NCBI RefSeq assembly: GCF_009765975.1
Contig: NZ_LMUJ01000031.1
Span: forward strand, 41,669-105,668
Origin: Acidisphaera sp. S103
GTDB lineage: Bacteria > Pseudomonadota > Alphaproteobacteria > Acetobacterales > Acetobacteraceae
Length of the DNA stretch: 64,000 nucleotides
Direction of reading: 5' to 3'
Of the stretch, positions 17,750-26,278 are shown one piece after another. A model generated the notes under the pieces. It saw nothing but the letters and a program-made list of their open reading frames with translations. It had not been told where the DNA came from and made no database searches. Position 1 is the stretch's first letter. Every line of letters starts with the position of its first letter. Position numbers and translations under genes: made by a program.

Positions 17750-19099
17750 TCAGTTCGCCGCCCTTCCATGCGTGGTGAAATACGGATTTTGCGGTGTCGG
17801 CAACCCCATCCGCTCCCGCAACGTCCGCCCCTGGTACTCTGTCCGGAACAGGCCGCGCCGCTGCAATTCTGGTATGACCAGACTGACAAAATCGTTCAGA
17901 CACCGCGGCAGAACCGGCATGGTGACGTTGAAGCCGTCGGCAGCCTTGCTGGTGTACCAGTCCTCCATCTGATCGGCGACGTCCTTGGCCGTGCCTGTGA
18001 AAGTGACATGCCCCATCGAGGGCAACACACGCTCATAGGTCTGGCGAATGGTCAGATTGTCACGCACCGCCATCTCGGCGATCGTCTTGCGAAAGGCGGC
18101 GATGCCGAGCGTTTCGCTGGACAAATCGGGCAGCGGTCCATCCAGCGGATAGCCGGACAGATTCATTTCTACCAGTTTCGACAGATACGGCACGCCAAGT
18201 GACGGCGCGATCAGCGCCTGTAATTCCTCGAACAACTCATCGGCTTCGGCGGCCGAACGCCCGACATAGACCGCCGCACCCGGCAAGATACGCAACGAGT
18301 CCGGCGACCGCCCATAGCGCCCTAAGCGCCCCTTCAAATCGGCGTAGAATGCCTGACCCGCGGCCTTGGTGTTGGTGACCGCGAACACGCAGTCTGCATG
18401 CTGAGCGGCGAGTTCGCGCCCATCCTCCGACTGACCCGCCATGAACAGCACGGGGTAACCCTGAGGCATCCTCGCGACGTTCAACGGTCCCTTGACCTGG
18501 AAGTGCCTGCCAGCGTGGTCCAGTACCCGAACCCGCGTTGGATCCAGGAACTGCCCTGTCGCCTTGTTCTGCACGAAGGCATCCTCCGCCCAGCTATCCC
18601 ACAGCCCTTTGGCCACGGACACGAACTCCCGCGCCCTGTCATACCGAACATCCTTCGCAACGTGCTCGGTCCGGCTGAAATTCAGAGAATCCTCTGGGTA
18701 CGATGTCGTTACGATATTCCAGCATGCTCGTCCTTTGCTCAAATGATCCAATGAGGCAAAGCGACGCGCCAGCGAATAGGGCTCGTCATACGTGGTGGTC
18801 GCCGTGGCCAGCAACCCGATGCAGCTCGTGTGCTGTGAGACCGCCGTCAGCAACGTAATCGGTTCGAACACCGCCGGACGATCGGACGGACTGTTGGCGG
18901 CGAACAACGCGGGCTTGTCCATTTGCCTGACCGCGTTGCCATCCGCCAGGAACAGCAGGTCGAATTTGCCCCGCTCCGCCGTCTGCGCCAACTCGATCGC
19001 ATGATCGAGGTTCATGACCTGGTCGGACCATGCATCCCGATGCCGCCAACCACCCAGGTGTCCACCCAGACCCAGCAGTCCCGTCATCAGGTTCAACAT
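17750..19099 (-). CDS. LLM-class flavin monooxygenase (NtaA/SnaA/DszA family), copy 2
   Basis: The 449-residue protein (from the ATG at 19099) is a second member of this family. It has LGGHLGGWRHRDAW at the N-terminus, LLFLADGNAVRQ, SKGRACWNIVTT, a VLFMAGQSEDGRELAA loop and the C-terminal IPELQRRGLFRTEYQG. It needs FMNH2 from a reductase encoded elsewhere. The frame extends to 19183, but that extension would overlap the ATG of the divergent third copy and lacks family sequence. Neither candidate start has a strong SD, so the N-terminus is uncertain. It faces copy 3 across about 80 bp, which suggests a shared divergent promoter region. Confidence 0.84.
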   Translation of the reverse strand: MLNLMTGLLGLGGHLGGWRHRDAWSDQVMNLDHAIELAQTAERGKFDLLFLADGNAVRQMDKPALFAANSPSDRPAVFEPITLLTAVSQHTSCIGLLATATTTYDEPYSLARRFASLDHLSKGRACWNIVTTSYPEDSLNFSRTEHVAKDVRYDRAREFVSVAKGLWDSWAEDAFVQNKATGQFLDPTRVRVLDHAGRHFQVKGPLNVARMPQGYPVLFMAGQSEDGRELAAQHADCVFAVTNTKAAGQAFYADLKGRLGRYGRSPDSLRILPGAAVYVGRSAAEADELFEELQALIAPSLGVPYLSKLVEMNLSGYPLDGPLPDLSSETLGIAAFRKTIAEMAVRDNLTIRQTYERVLPSMGHVTFTGTAKDVADQMEDWYTSKAADGFNVTMPVLPRCLNDFVSLVIPELQRRGLFRTEYQGRTLRERMGLPTPQNPYFTTHGRAAN

Positions 19100-19181
19100 G
19101 CCGCACACCCGCTCTGTTCTCGTCAGTGACGAGCGAAAATCGTACCATCCACCATCACGTTCGGAAGGTGAACGCTCAGAC

Positions 19182-20516
19182 ATGACGAAGCAGCTTCATC
19201 TCGGCGCCATCATGCGCCCGGTCGGCATTCACACCGCCTGGTGGCGCTATCCGGGAGCCTATACTGACGCCAATTTCAACCTAAAGCACCTCGTGCATTT
19301 CATCCAGGTTCTGGAACGGGCAAAGTTCGACGCGTTCTTCATGGCCGACCATCTGGCAGTGCTGAACATGCCCGTCCAGGCGTTGCGGCGCAGCGCCACG
19401 GTCACGTCGTTCGAACCTCTGACGCTGCTGTCCGCGCTGGCGATGGCGACAGAACGGATCGGATTGATCGCGACGGCATCAACAACGTTCGACGGACCCT
19501 ACCATATCGCCCGCCGGTTTGCCTCACTCGACCACATCAGCAACGGCCGTGCCGGCTGGAATGTCGTCACCACCGCCAATCCCGATGCGGCACTCAACTT
19601 CGGGCTGACCGAACATGTCGAGCATGACGAGCGCTATCGCCGCGCGCGTGAGTTCCAGTCTGTCGTGACGGGTCTTTGGGATAGCTGGGCTGACGACGCG
19701 TGGAAGCGTGACCAAGCCAGCGGCCTCTTCTTCGACCCGGCGAAAATGCACGTGCTTGACCATAAAGGCGAAAACCTGTCGGTGCGCGGACCGCTGAACA
19801 TTGCTCGCCCGATCCAAGGTTGGCCGGTCATCGTTCAGGCCGGAGCCTCGGAGGCCGGCAGGCAACTCGCCGCCGAAACCGCCGAAGTCGTGTTCGGCAG
19901 CAGTCGCACCATCGAGGAAGCCCGCAACTTCTATACAGACGTCAAGACGCGGGTAACCACGGCCGGACGATCCGCCGATCATTTCAAAATCCTGCCTGGT
20001 GCGCTGGTGATTGTCGGACGGACCAGCGAGGAGGCACACCAGAAAAAGGCCTTGCTCGACAGTCTCGTGCATCCCGAGAGCGGGGTGCCCAATCTATCCA
20101 TCCGGCTTGGTATCGACGCCTCGGGCTTCGATCTGGATGCGCCACTGCCCGAGATCCCGCCGTCCAACCAAAGCCAGAGTGGGCGTGACACGTTGGTGGC
20201 CCTGGCGCGCCGGAAAAATCTAACCGTCCGCCAGCTTGCCCAAATGGTCGGCGGCTTCGGTGGGCTGGAGATGGTCGGGACGGCCAACCAGATCGCCGAT
20301 ACGATGCAATCCTGGCTGGAAACGGGCGCCTCCGACGGGTTCAACATCATGTTCCACACCGTGCCCGCGGGGCTCGACGATTTTGTGCGGCTTGTCATCC
20401 CTGAACTGCAACGCCGCGGCATCTTCCGCACCGAGTACGCGGGAGCCACCCTGCGCGAGCATCTCGGTTTGCCGCGGCCAGGGAACCAGTTCTTCCCGGC
20501 GGATCAGTCCGGATAG
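19182..20516 (+). CDS. LLM-class flavin monooxygenase (NtaA/SnaA/DszA family), copy 3
   Basis: The 444-residue protein starts TKQLHLGAIMRPVGIHTAWW, the canonical N-terminus of the group, and contains FFMADHLAVL, SNGRAGWNVVTT, IVQAGASEAGRQLAAE and IPELQRRGIFRTEYAG. It is related to copies 1 and 2 but clearly diverged, so this is an old paralogous set and not a recent duplication. GGAAGGTG lies about 11 nt before the ATG at 19182. The frame is open back to 19014, but that part lies in the divergent gene. It ends 4 bp from the end of the convergent methyltransferase gene. Confidence 0.86.
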   Translation: MTKQLHLGAIMRPVGIHTAWWRYPGAYTDANFNLKHLVHFIQVLERAKFDAFFMADHLAVLNMPVQALRRSATVTSFEPLTLLSALAMATERIGLIATASTTFDGPYHIARRFASLDHISNGRAGWNVVTTANPDAALNFGLTEHVEHDERYRRAREFQSVVTGLWDSWADDAWKRDQASGLFFDPAKMHVLDHKGENLSVRGPLNIARPIQGWPVIVQAGASEAGRQLAAETAEVVFGSSRTIEEARNFYTDVKTRVTTAGRSADHFKILPGALVIVGRTSEEAHQKKALLDSLVHPESGVPNLSIRLGIDASGFDLDAPLPEIPPSNQSQSGRDTLVALARRKNLTVRQLAQMVGGFGGLEMVGTANQIADTMQSWLETGASDGFNIMFHTVPAGLDDFVRLVIPELQRRGIFRTEYAGATLREHLGLPRPGNQFFPADQSG

Positions 20517-20520
20517 CCCC

Positions 20521-21126
20521 TCAGCGCCGACGGAACACCACGCTGAGATTGTTGGCCGGCATGGCAACACGTTCGGGCGCCCCGAAGCCATGTTGCCCCG
20601 CGAGCGCGGCAATCTCATCCAAATCGCGAATGCCCCACAACGGATTGCGCGCCTGCAGGTCAGCGTCGAACGCCTCGTTCCCGGCGCCGGTATGCCGTCC
20701 CCCCTCACGGAACGGGCCATACAGAAACAGCAGCCCATCAGCCCCAAGCACCCGTTCTGCACCCGCAATCAGGCCCTCCGTGGCGGACCAGGGCGAGATA
20801 TGGACCATATTGATTGCAACGACAGCGTCGGCCCGGCTAACCGGCCAGCGGTCCCCGGAGGCATCGAGCCGAAGCGGCGGCAACACGTTCGGCAAGCACT
20901 CCGACTCTCGCCAGGCTGCGATGCTCTCCAACGCCTCCGCGTCCAGGTCGGTCGGCTGCCACGTCACCGTCGGCAACGCACGGCTGAACCATACCGCATG
21001 CTCGCCCGAGCCGCTGGCAATCTCCAGCACCAGCGCCGACGGAGGCAGCCGGTCCCGCAATACCCCCAAGATCGGGCCGCGATTGCGCGCCGCGGCGGGG
21101 TGGGTTCTGGCAGCCGGCTGGTTCAT
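20521..21126 (-). CDS. DUF938-like SAM-dependent methyltransferase
   Basis: The 201-residue protein has a class I methyltransferase motif I (VLEIASGSGEHAVWFS), an acidic motif II (PTDLDAEA) and AINMVHISPW, the pattern of the DUF938 family. It ends in VVFRR. The function of DUF938 is not established, and small-molecule methylation is presumed. It lies 5 bp downstream of the Rieske oxygenase gene on the same strand, so the two are very likely co-transcribed. Confidence 0.8.
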   Translation of the reverse strand: MNQPAARTHPAAARNRGPILGVLRDRLPPSALVLEIASGSGEHAVWFSRALPTVTWQPTDLDAEALESIAAWRESECLPNVLPPLRLDASGDRWPVSRADAVVAINMVHISPWSATEGLIAGAERVLGADGLLFLYGPFREGGRHTGAGNEAFDADLQARNPLWGIRDLDEIAALAGQHGFGAPERVAMPANNLSVVFRRR

Positions 21127-21131
21127 CGCGA

Positions 21132-22403
21132 TCAGCCCACCCCCAATCCCGTCTTCACCGTTTCCGCAACCACATTGCGTGCGACCTCACGCAGCAATTT
21201 TCGATCTGCTTCAGGCGTTGCGGCCGGAGCAATACCCGGCACGACCCGGTCGTGGCTGTAGGTCGGCACCGCCGCACCGTTGTGCAGCGTGGGGTGATCG
21301 AGGTCCTCGCCCGCGTCCACTGCGCGAATGCCCCGCCTGATCATATTGCGCATCATGATGATGCCGCGGTCGGTGGTGGCCAGATGCTCCAGCCCATGCC
21401 GGGCGATGCCGCCGTGAATGCTGACCTGGGCGTCCCAATCGCCGGGGATCCGCTGCCGCTCCTCATACGGGCGATTGCCGTCCTGGCCGAAGACGGTGCT
21501 GCGATCCGGGTTCTTGCCCACGGTCGCTCTGTAGTAGCCAATCTGCATCGTATGCGTATCGTCCAAAGGCACCGCCCAGGTCGTCGCCTGCGGGCGGTTC
21601 AACGTGTTACGCAGCGCCACCGGATCCTGGTTGGGCGGAAACTGGTGAATGTTCGGCAGGATGAAATCGGCGACCCGCACCCAGACCTTATCCGCGTGGC
21701 GGCGCGTGTCGATGTAGACCATGCCGACAGGGGTCTCCATCCAGTCCCACTCGGCCAGTTCCTTGAAATCGGCGCTGAAGCCCTCGCTGCCCGGTAGGGT
21801 GTGCAGGAACGCGACGTGCGCCGGATCCATGCTGTTCTCTTTGACCTGCAGCCAATTGCAGTCCCACAGCGTGGGCGCTCGGGCAATCAGATTGTAGCCC
21901 GGCAGGTCATAGGTATCGAGGATCGGAAACGGCGGTTTCTTGTCCGGCGGTCCCATGTAGGCGAACACCAGCCCGGCGTGTTCGTGCACCGGATAGGCGC
22001 CGTGGCTGAGGCGCTGCTTCAGCGTGCTGTCGGCCGGCTCGCCGGGCGTGTCGAGGATTGTGCCGTCAACATCGAAATGCCAGCCGTGGTAGGGACAGCG
22101 GATGCCATGTTCGGCAATCAGGCCGTACTCAAGTGACGTGCCGCGATGCGGACAATAAGGCTCCACCAGGCCGAAGGTTCCGCTTTTGTCACGAAAAACG
22201 ATGAGATCCTCGCCCAGAATCCGAATGCGGCGCGGCAGATCGCCCAACTCGTTCGCCAGGATAACCGGTTGCCAGAAGCGCCTCAGATACTCGCCGCAGG
22301 GGGTGTTTGGTCCGACGCGCGTGAGTTCCTGGTCGTCCGCCGGTAGCCCGCGGTGATGATAGGCACTGTAGGCGGCATTCAGAAATGGAGCTCTCTCGAC
22401 CAT
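21132..22403 (-). CDS. Rieske aromatic ring-hydroxylating oxygenase, large subunit
   Basis: The 423-residue oxygenase has an N-terminal Rieske [2Fe-2S] domain with Cys84-x-His86 (CPHRG) and Cys103-x2-His106 (CPYHGW), followed by a catalytic domain. DPAHVAFLH probably carries part of the mononuclear-iron triad. The sequence style (GEYLRRFWQPV, LGEDLIVFRD) is that of the phthalate 4,5-dioxygenase/O-demethylase oxygenase group. It takes electrons from a separate ferredoxin-reductase that is not in the window. The SD GGGAG is 7 nt before the ATG. It is first gene of a two-gene unit with the DUF938 methyltransferase. The substrate is unknown. Confidence 0.9.
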   Translation of the reverse strand: MVERAPFLNAAYSAYHHRGLPADDQELTRVGPNTPCGEYLRRFWQPVILANELGDLPRRIRILGEDLIVFRDKSGTFGLVEPYCPHRGTSLEYGLIAEHGIRCPYHGWHFDVDGTILDTPGEPADSTLKQRLSHGAYPVHEHAGLVFAYMGPPDKKPPFPILDTYDLPGYNLIARAPTLWDCNWLQVKENSMDPAHVAFLHTLPGSEGFSADFKELAEWDWMETPVGMVYIDTRRHADKVWVRVADFILPNIHQFPPNQDPVALRNTLNRPQATTWAVPLDDTHTMQIGYYRATVGKNPDRSTVFGQDGNRPYEERQRIPGDWDAQVSIHGGIARHGLEHLATTDRGIIMMRNMIRRGIRAVDAGEDLDHPTLHNGAAVPTYSHDRVVPGIAPAATPEADRKLLREVARNVVAETVKTGLGVG

Positions 22404-22834
22404 GATGTGTCTCCCTGCGGCCGTTATCGATCGCCGTGCGATACCGTCGTACCGTTTGAGCTGGCAGTTCTTTGGTGCGATATTGAATGTCAGGCGCGCG
22501 CAGGGTCAAGGCGACACCGGGCTCCAAAGAGACCGTCCAGAATGGGGGGAACAAAGCCGGTAAGTCATCGCGCCCCTGATCATCCCGCTTTCTCTGTGCT
22601 CCGCCCGGCCATGACGGCATTCGAGAGTCGCTGTCAGCGACGCTTCGTATCATGGCCGGTAAACTCCCAGGTTTGGGACGGTCTCCGAGGCTGACTTTCC
22701 AGGGTTCAGCGGCGGCTTCCGCCCGGCCCACAGCGCCCACAGGCCGTTGACGTCCCTGGATCAGGCCCTGCCGGCGTGGCTGTCGCCGACTCTGCCGGTT
22801 GCTCGACATGCCCCGGAAAATGGCCTGCGCCACA
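22404..22834. other. Intergenic stretch, no gene supported
   Basis: Upstream of the Rieske oxygenase gene and downstream of the RatA/COQ10-like gene (both minus strand). Frames that cross it have atypical, Arg/Pro-rich translations and no ribosome-binding sites. I see no RNA gene, clear promoter or repeat, although the oxygenase promoter must lie here. Confidence 0.5.
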
Positions 22835-23296
22835 TCAGGAAGACGGATGCTGCGTCGCATGCCGTCGCATCATGTGGAGTAGGTGCACGCGAGACTCGAA
22901 TGCACTCATCATGCGCGTTGCGGCCTCGTGGAACATCCCATTGGCCACATGATCAAGCAGGTGACTCTTGAACTGAAAGTCGACAATCAAGTCGACGTGG
23001 GTCGCTCCCCCAGTTGGCGTGAACGTCCAGGTGTTCGTTAGGTGTTCCAGCGGCCCCTCGATGGCGCGCACGGACACCTGCCGTGGTCGGTCCAGCGCGA
23101 TCTGGCTCGTGAAGCTTTCCTGGAATGGCCCGAACCCGATGACCAGGTCCGCAACGATCTCTCGCTGGTCCTCGCGGTGGATATGCACGCCGCTGCACCA
23201 CGGGACGAATAAGGGATAGTCCTTCACGTTCGCCACGACTGTAAAAAGCTCATCAGCAGCATAGGCGAGCGTCGCCTGTTCTTCGTGACGCGGCAT
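22835..23296 (-). CDS. RatA/COQ10-like START-domain protein
   Basis: The 153-residue protein begins PRHEEQATLAYAADELF and contains VVANVKDYPLFVPWCSGV, the hallmark of the COQ10/RatA (SRPBCC) family, followed by a lipid-cavity beta sheet (VDLIVDFQFKSHLLD) and a C-terminal helix. COQ10-type proteins bind ubiquinone and aid respiration. RatA was named for ribosome association. In alphaproteobacteria the quinone role is usual. The ATG at 23296 has AGGAGA 6 nt upstream, so the earlier in-frame ATG at 23350 is rejected. It is transcribed as a single gene, divergent from the amidase pair. Confidence 0.88.
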   Translation of the reverse strand: MPRHEEQATLAYAADELFTVVANVKDYPLFVPWCSGVHIHREDQREIVADLVIGFGPFQESFTSQIALDRPRQVSVRAIEGPLEHLTNTWTFTPTGGATHVDLIVDFQFKSHLLDHVANGMFHEAATRMMSAFESRVHLLHMMRRHATQHPSS

Positions 23297-23633
23297 TTCG
23301 TGTCTCCTTTTTATATGTAATGCTGGCCATGCACCGTACCGCTGGGGCAAACGCGACGTCGTCGCGACAATTCGCCATTGCAGAAGTCGCTTATCCCACG
23401 TGTACGTTGGCCGCGTAGTGTCAAGGTGATAGAGACGAAAGCAACCGCCACCTGCCGTGCCTGCGCCGCACCCTGCTTGGCGTGCTGTGCGAAAATCATG
23501 CAGTTACCGCCCAATACCGCATCACACTGATGCCACGCGACGGCGCCGATCTCGGCCTTACGATCGGCCCATTTCTTGCTGAACCGATGTCAGGGCGGCG
23601 CACCGCCCCACGACGATACAAGGAGAGCCGGCC
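23297..23633. other. Divergent intergenic region, no gene supported
   Basis: It separates the RatA/COQ10-like gene (minus) from the amidase operon (plus) and must hold both promoters. I could not pick convincing -35/-10 pairs. The short frames here lack ribosome-binding sites. Confidence 0.45.
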
Positions 23634-23831
23634 ATGCCACCGACATTAGGTAACGAAGCACTCGACTATTTGCTGGCGAGCGCAGGTCTTGACCTCACCG
23701 AAGCGCAAAAAGCCGATCTGAAAACGGTCCATGATCGGCTGGCCGCGATGAAGGCGCTTGTCCGCCAACCGCGTGGCCGCATGGCGGAGCCCGCGCACAT
23801 CTATGGTTTCAGCGAGGAGGATCTCGCGTGA
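23634..23831 (+). CDS. AtzG/GatC-like small amidase partner
   Basis: This 65-residue helical protein (ALDYLLASAGLDLTEAQKAD, then VHDRLAAMKALV) ends with an EPAHIYGF segment. Helices followed by an EPA-x-x-hydrophobic tail are the pattern of AtzG-like, GatC-analogous subunits that wrap around an amidase-signature enzyme. The SD AAGGAGAG is upstream of the ATG, and the stop overlaps the GTG start of the amidase by 4 bp, which implies stoichiometric coupled translation. Identification rests on size, tail and position, not a full domain match. Confidence 0.6.
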   Translation: MPPTLGNEALDYLLASAGLDLTEAQKADLKTVHDRLAAMKALVRQPRGRMAEPAHIYGFSEEDLA

Positions 23832-25222
23832 GCACCACCATTCCGAACATCGCCGAAGCGGCAAAGTTGATTGCCACCAAAAAGTTGTCGCCTGTCGAAC
23901 TGACTCAGGCATGCCTCGGCCGCATCGATCAGATGGACGGCATCCTCCACGCCTTCATCCTGGCGACCCCCGAACGCGCCATGGCGGACGCCAAGGCCGC
24001 CGAAGCCGCGATCATGAAGGCGGGGCCGTCGGGACCGATGCACGGCATCCCGATCGGCCTGAAGGACATCGTGGACACGGCGGGCATCGCCACCACCTGC
24101 CAGTCCAGGATTCTGTCTGCCAACATCCCCGATGCGGACGCCACCTGCGCGGCGAAGCTGGCAGCAGCCGGCACGGTGCTGATGGGAAAGTTGACGACGC
24201 ATGAGTTCGCCGATGGCGGGCCGTCCTTCGATCTGCCTGCGCCGCCGGCCCGCAACCCTTGGAACCCCGAACACTTTACCGCCGGATCATCCAGTGGAAC
24301 CGCCGCGGCAGTGGCGGCGGGCATGATCCTGTGCGGCATCGGGACCGACACTGGCGGCTCCATCCGCGGGCCGGCTGCATTCTGCGGCATCGCCGGGATC
24401 AAGCCTACCTATGGCCTGGTATCTCGGGCAGGGGTTGCGCCCGCGGCTTTCAGCCTCGACCATATCGGTCCGATGGCCTGGTCGTCGGAGGATTGCGCCA
24501 TCATGCTCCAGGTGCTGGCCGGGCACGATCCCAGGGACCCCGCCAGCGCCAACCGGAAGGTGCCGGACTATGGTGCCCTGCTGGGCTCCGGCCTGAAGGG
24601 CGTGAAGATCGGCGTCATCCGCCACTTCCATGAAACCGACCATCCCGTTGCTCCGGCGACCCAGCAGGGCATCGACAACGCGTTGATGGTGTTCCGCGAC
24701 CAGGGCGCGGTGGTCAGCGACGTGACGATTTCGCCGTTGCAGGAATGGCACGCCTGCGGATCGTTGATCTCGATCACCGAACGTGCGGCGGCGTACGAGG
24801 AATGGTCACGCACCCGGCTTGGCGATTTCGGCGAACGGGTGCAGCGACGGCTGATGCTGGGTGCGATGGTGTCCGGCGTGGATTATGTCCAGGCGGTGCG
24901 CCGCCGGCGGGAGTTGCGTTCGGAACTACAGGCGGCCATGGCGGGACTGGATGTGGTCATCACCGCCGGCGCGCCGGGGGAGGCGCCGAAAATGGATGCC
25001 ATCTCGCGCTGGGACCTATTCGACAAGCCCAACTTCACCATGCCGTTCAACGTATCCGGCTATCCGGCTATGTGCGTGTGTTCGGGATTTGGCCCTCTGG
25101 GCCTGCCGGTGTCCGTGCAGATCGTCGGCAAGCCGTTCCAGGAGGCGACGGTCTTTCAGGTTGCCGACGCGTTCGAAAAGGCCACCGATTTCCGAAACAA
25201 GCGCCCGGCTGTGATTGGATAG
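23828..25222 (+). CDS. Amidase (amidase-signature family), AtzE/GatA-like
   Basis: The 464-residue enzyme starts at a GTG that overlaps the preceding small gene. Triad residues are Lys79 (IGLKDIVDT), Ser154–156 (TAGSSSGTAAA) and Ser178 (GTDTGGSIRGPA). It is closer in style to GatA/AtzE than is the amidase at 16.3 kb. AtzE with AtzG hydrolyses biuret-type substrates in the triazine pathway. A related role on an N-rich or amide substrate is possible, but the true substrate is unknown. It is probably the catalytic half of a two-subunit complex with the upstream protein. No GatB is nearby. Confidence 0.88.
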   Translation: MSTTIPNIAEAAKLIATKKLSPVELTQACLGRIDQMDGILHAFILATPERAMADAKAAEAAIMKAGPSGPMHGIPIGLKDIVDTAGIATTCQSRILSANIPDADATCAAKLAAAGTVLMGKLTTHEFADGGPSFDLPAPPARNPWNPEHFTAGSSSGTAAAVAAGMILCGIGTDTGGSIRGPAAFCGIAGIKPTYGLVSRAGVAPAAFSLDHIGPMAWSSEDCAIMLQVLAGHDPRDPASANRKVPDYGALLGSGLKGVKIGVIRHFHETDHPVAPATQQGIDNALMVFRDQGAVVSDVTISPLQEWHACGSLISITERAAAYEEWSRTRLGDFGERVQRRLMLGAMVSGVDYVQAVRRRRELRSELQAAMAGLDVVITAGAPGEAPKMDAISRWDLFDKPNFTMPFNVSGYPAMCVCSGFGPLGLPVSVQIVGKPFQEATVFQVADAFEKATDFRNKRPAVIG

Positions 25223-25408
25223 GGGACTGTCCCAACATTGGGGGACCATGGTGCTTTGGCAAAGATCGGGTCTGCATTGGCGATCCGGTCAAATCGACGC
25301 CCAAACCCGGGACCGAGCGTGTCATTGTAGACCGCGCAACAGGTTGTGGTTGATCGAAACGCCGCCGCACAGCCACCGGTAGGCAGCAACGCCGGTTGGT
25401 ATAACGCT

Positions 25409-26278
25409 TCAGGCGCTCTCCCGCCGAACGGCGTCCAATTCGTCCCGAGGCGCCTCCGCTTCCCGCCGCAGTCGGCGGAAGCTGCGCACGCTGAACGGCA
25501 GCATCCCCAGATAGATCAGCCCTGCCGCCGCCAGCGCCCCCCAGGGGTCGGCCAGCGCGACCGCGGCGTAGGCGCCGGTGCCCAGCAACAGTGGCAGCAC
25601 ATAGGCTGATGGGACCTTGAAGTTCTTGAAGCTCCAGATCGGCAGGGTGGAGACCAGCAGTACGGACGTGCCGATCAGCACTATCGCGCAGAACAGCGGA
25701 TACTGGGCGGCATCCAGCAGCCAGGTCAGACCGAGCGATTTGGCTTCGAGGCCGAGGAACAGGGGGAACAGCGCCAGTCCGGCACCGGCCGGCGCTGGGA
25801 CGCCGGTGAAGAAATTATACGCGTAGGCTGGTTTCGGCGCGCCATCGAGGGACGCGTTGAACCGAGCCAGCCGCAGCGCCATGCAGACCGAGAACATCAG
25901 GCAGGGGGCGTAGCCATAGGCGCCGCCGCGTTCCAGCGACCACAGATACAGCACGAACGGGGGGGCCACGCCGAAGCAGACGAAATCGGACAGGCTGTCG
26001 AACTCGGCCCCGAAGCGTGACGTCGCTTTCAGGAGGCGAGCGAGGCGGCCGTCCAGGCCATCGATCACGGCGGCGGCGGTGATCGCCACGGCCGCGGCGC
26101 CGAAGCGTCCCTCCAGCCCGAACCGCATCGATGTCAGGCCGGCGCACAGGCCCAGCATGGTCATCAGGTTCGGGATCATGCGGTTGAAGGACGGACCCTT
26201 GAAGCGCGGGCGGTTGCGCGGCCGCGGCCGATAGCGCCGCAGGCGGCGGATCGGCGAGACGGGCGACCGCTCGCTCAT
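25409..26278 (-). CDS. pssA: CDP-diacylglycerol–serine O-phosphatidyltransferase
   Basis: This 289-residue integral membrane enzyme makes phosphatidylserine from CDP-diacylglycerol and serine. The CDP-alcohol phosphotransferase motif DGLDGRLARLLK…GAEFDSLSD is near residues 68–93. Several membrane helices follow, and the N-terminus is strongly basic (RRYRPRPRNRPRF). Its ATG overlaps the stop of psd by 4 bp, so the two consecutive enzymes of phosphatidylethanolamine synthesis are made from one message. The C-terminal charged tail (RRLRREAEAPRDEL) is probably cytoplasmic. Confidence 0.95.
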   Translation of the reverse strand: MSERSPVSPIRRLRRYRPRPRNRPRFKGPSFNRMIPNLMTMLGLCAGLTSMRFGLEGRFGAAAVAITAAAVIDGLDGRLARLLKATSRFGAEFDSLSDFVCFGVAPPFVLYLWSLERGGAYGYAPCLMFSVCMALRLARFNASLDGAPKPAYAYNFFTGVPAPAGAGLALFPLFLGLEAKSLGLTWLLDAAQYPLFCAIVLIGTSVLLVSTLPIWSFKNFKVPSAYVLPLLLGTGAYAAVALADPWGALAAAGLIYLGMLPFSVRSFRRLRREAEAPRDELDAVRRESA

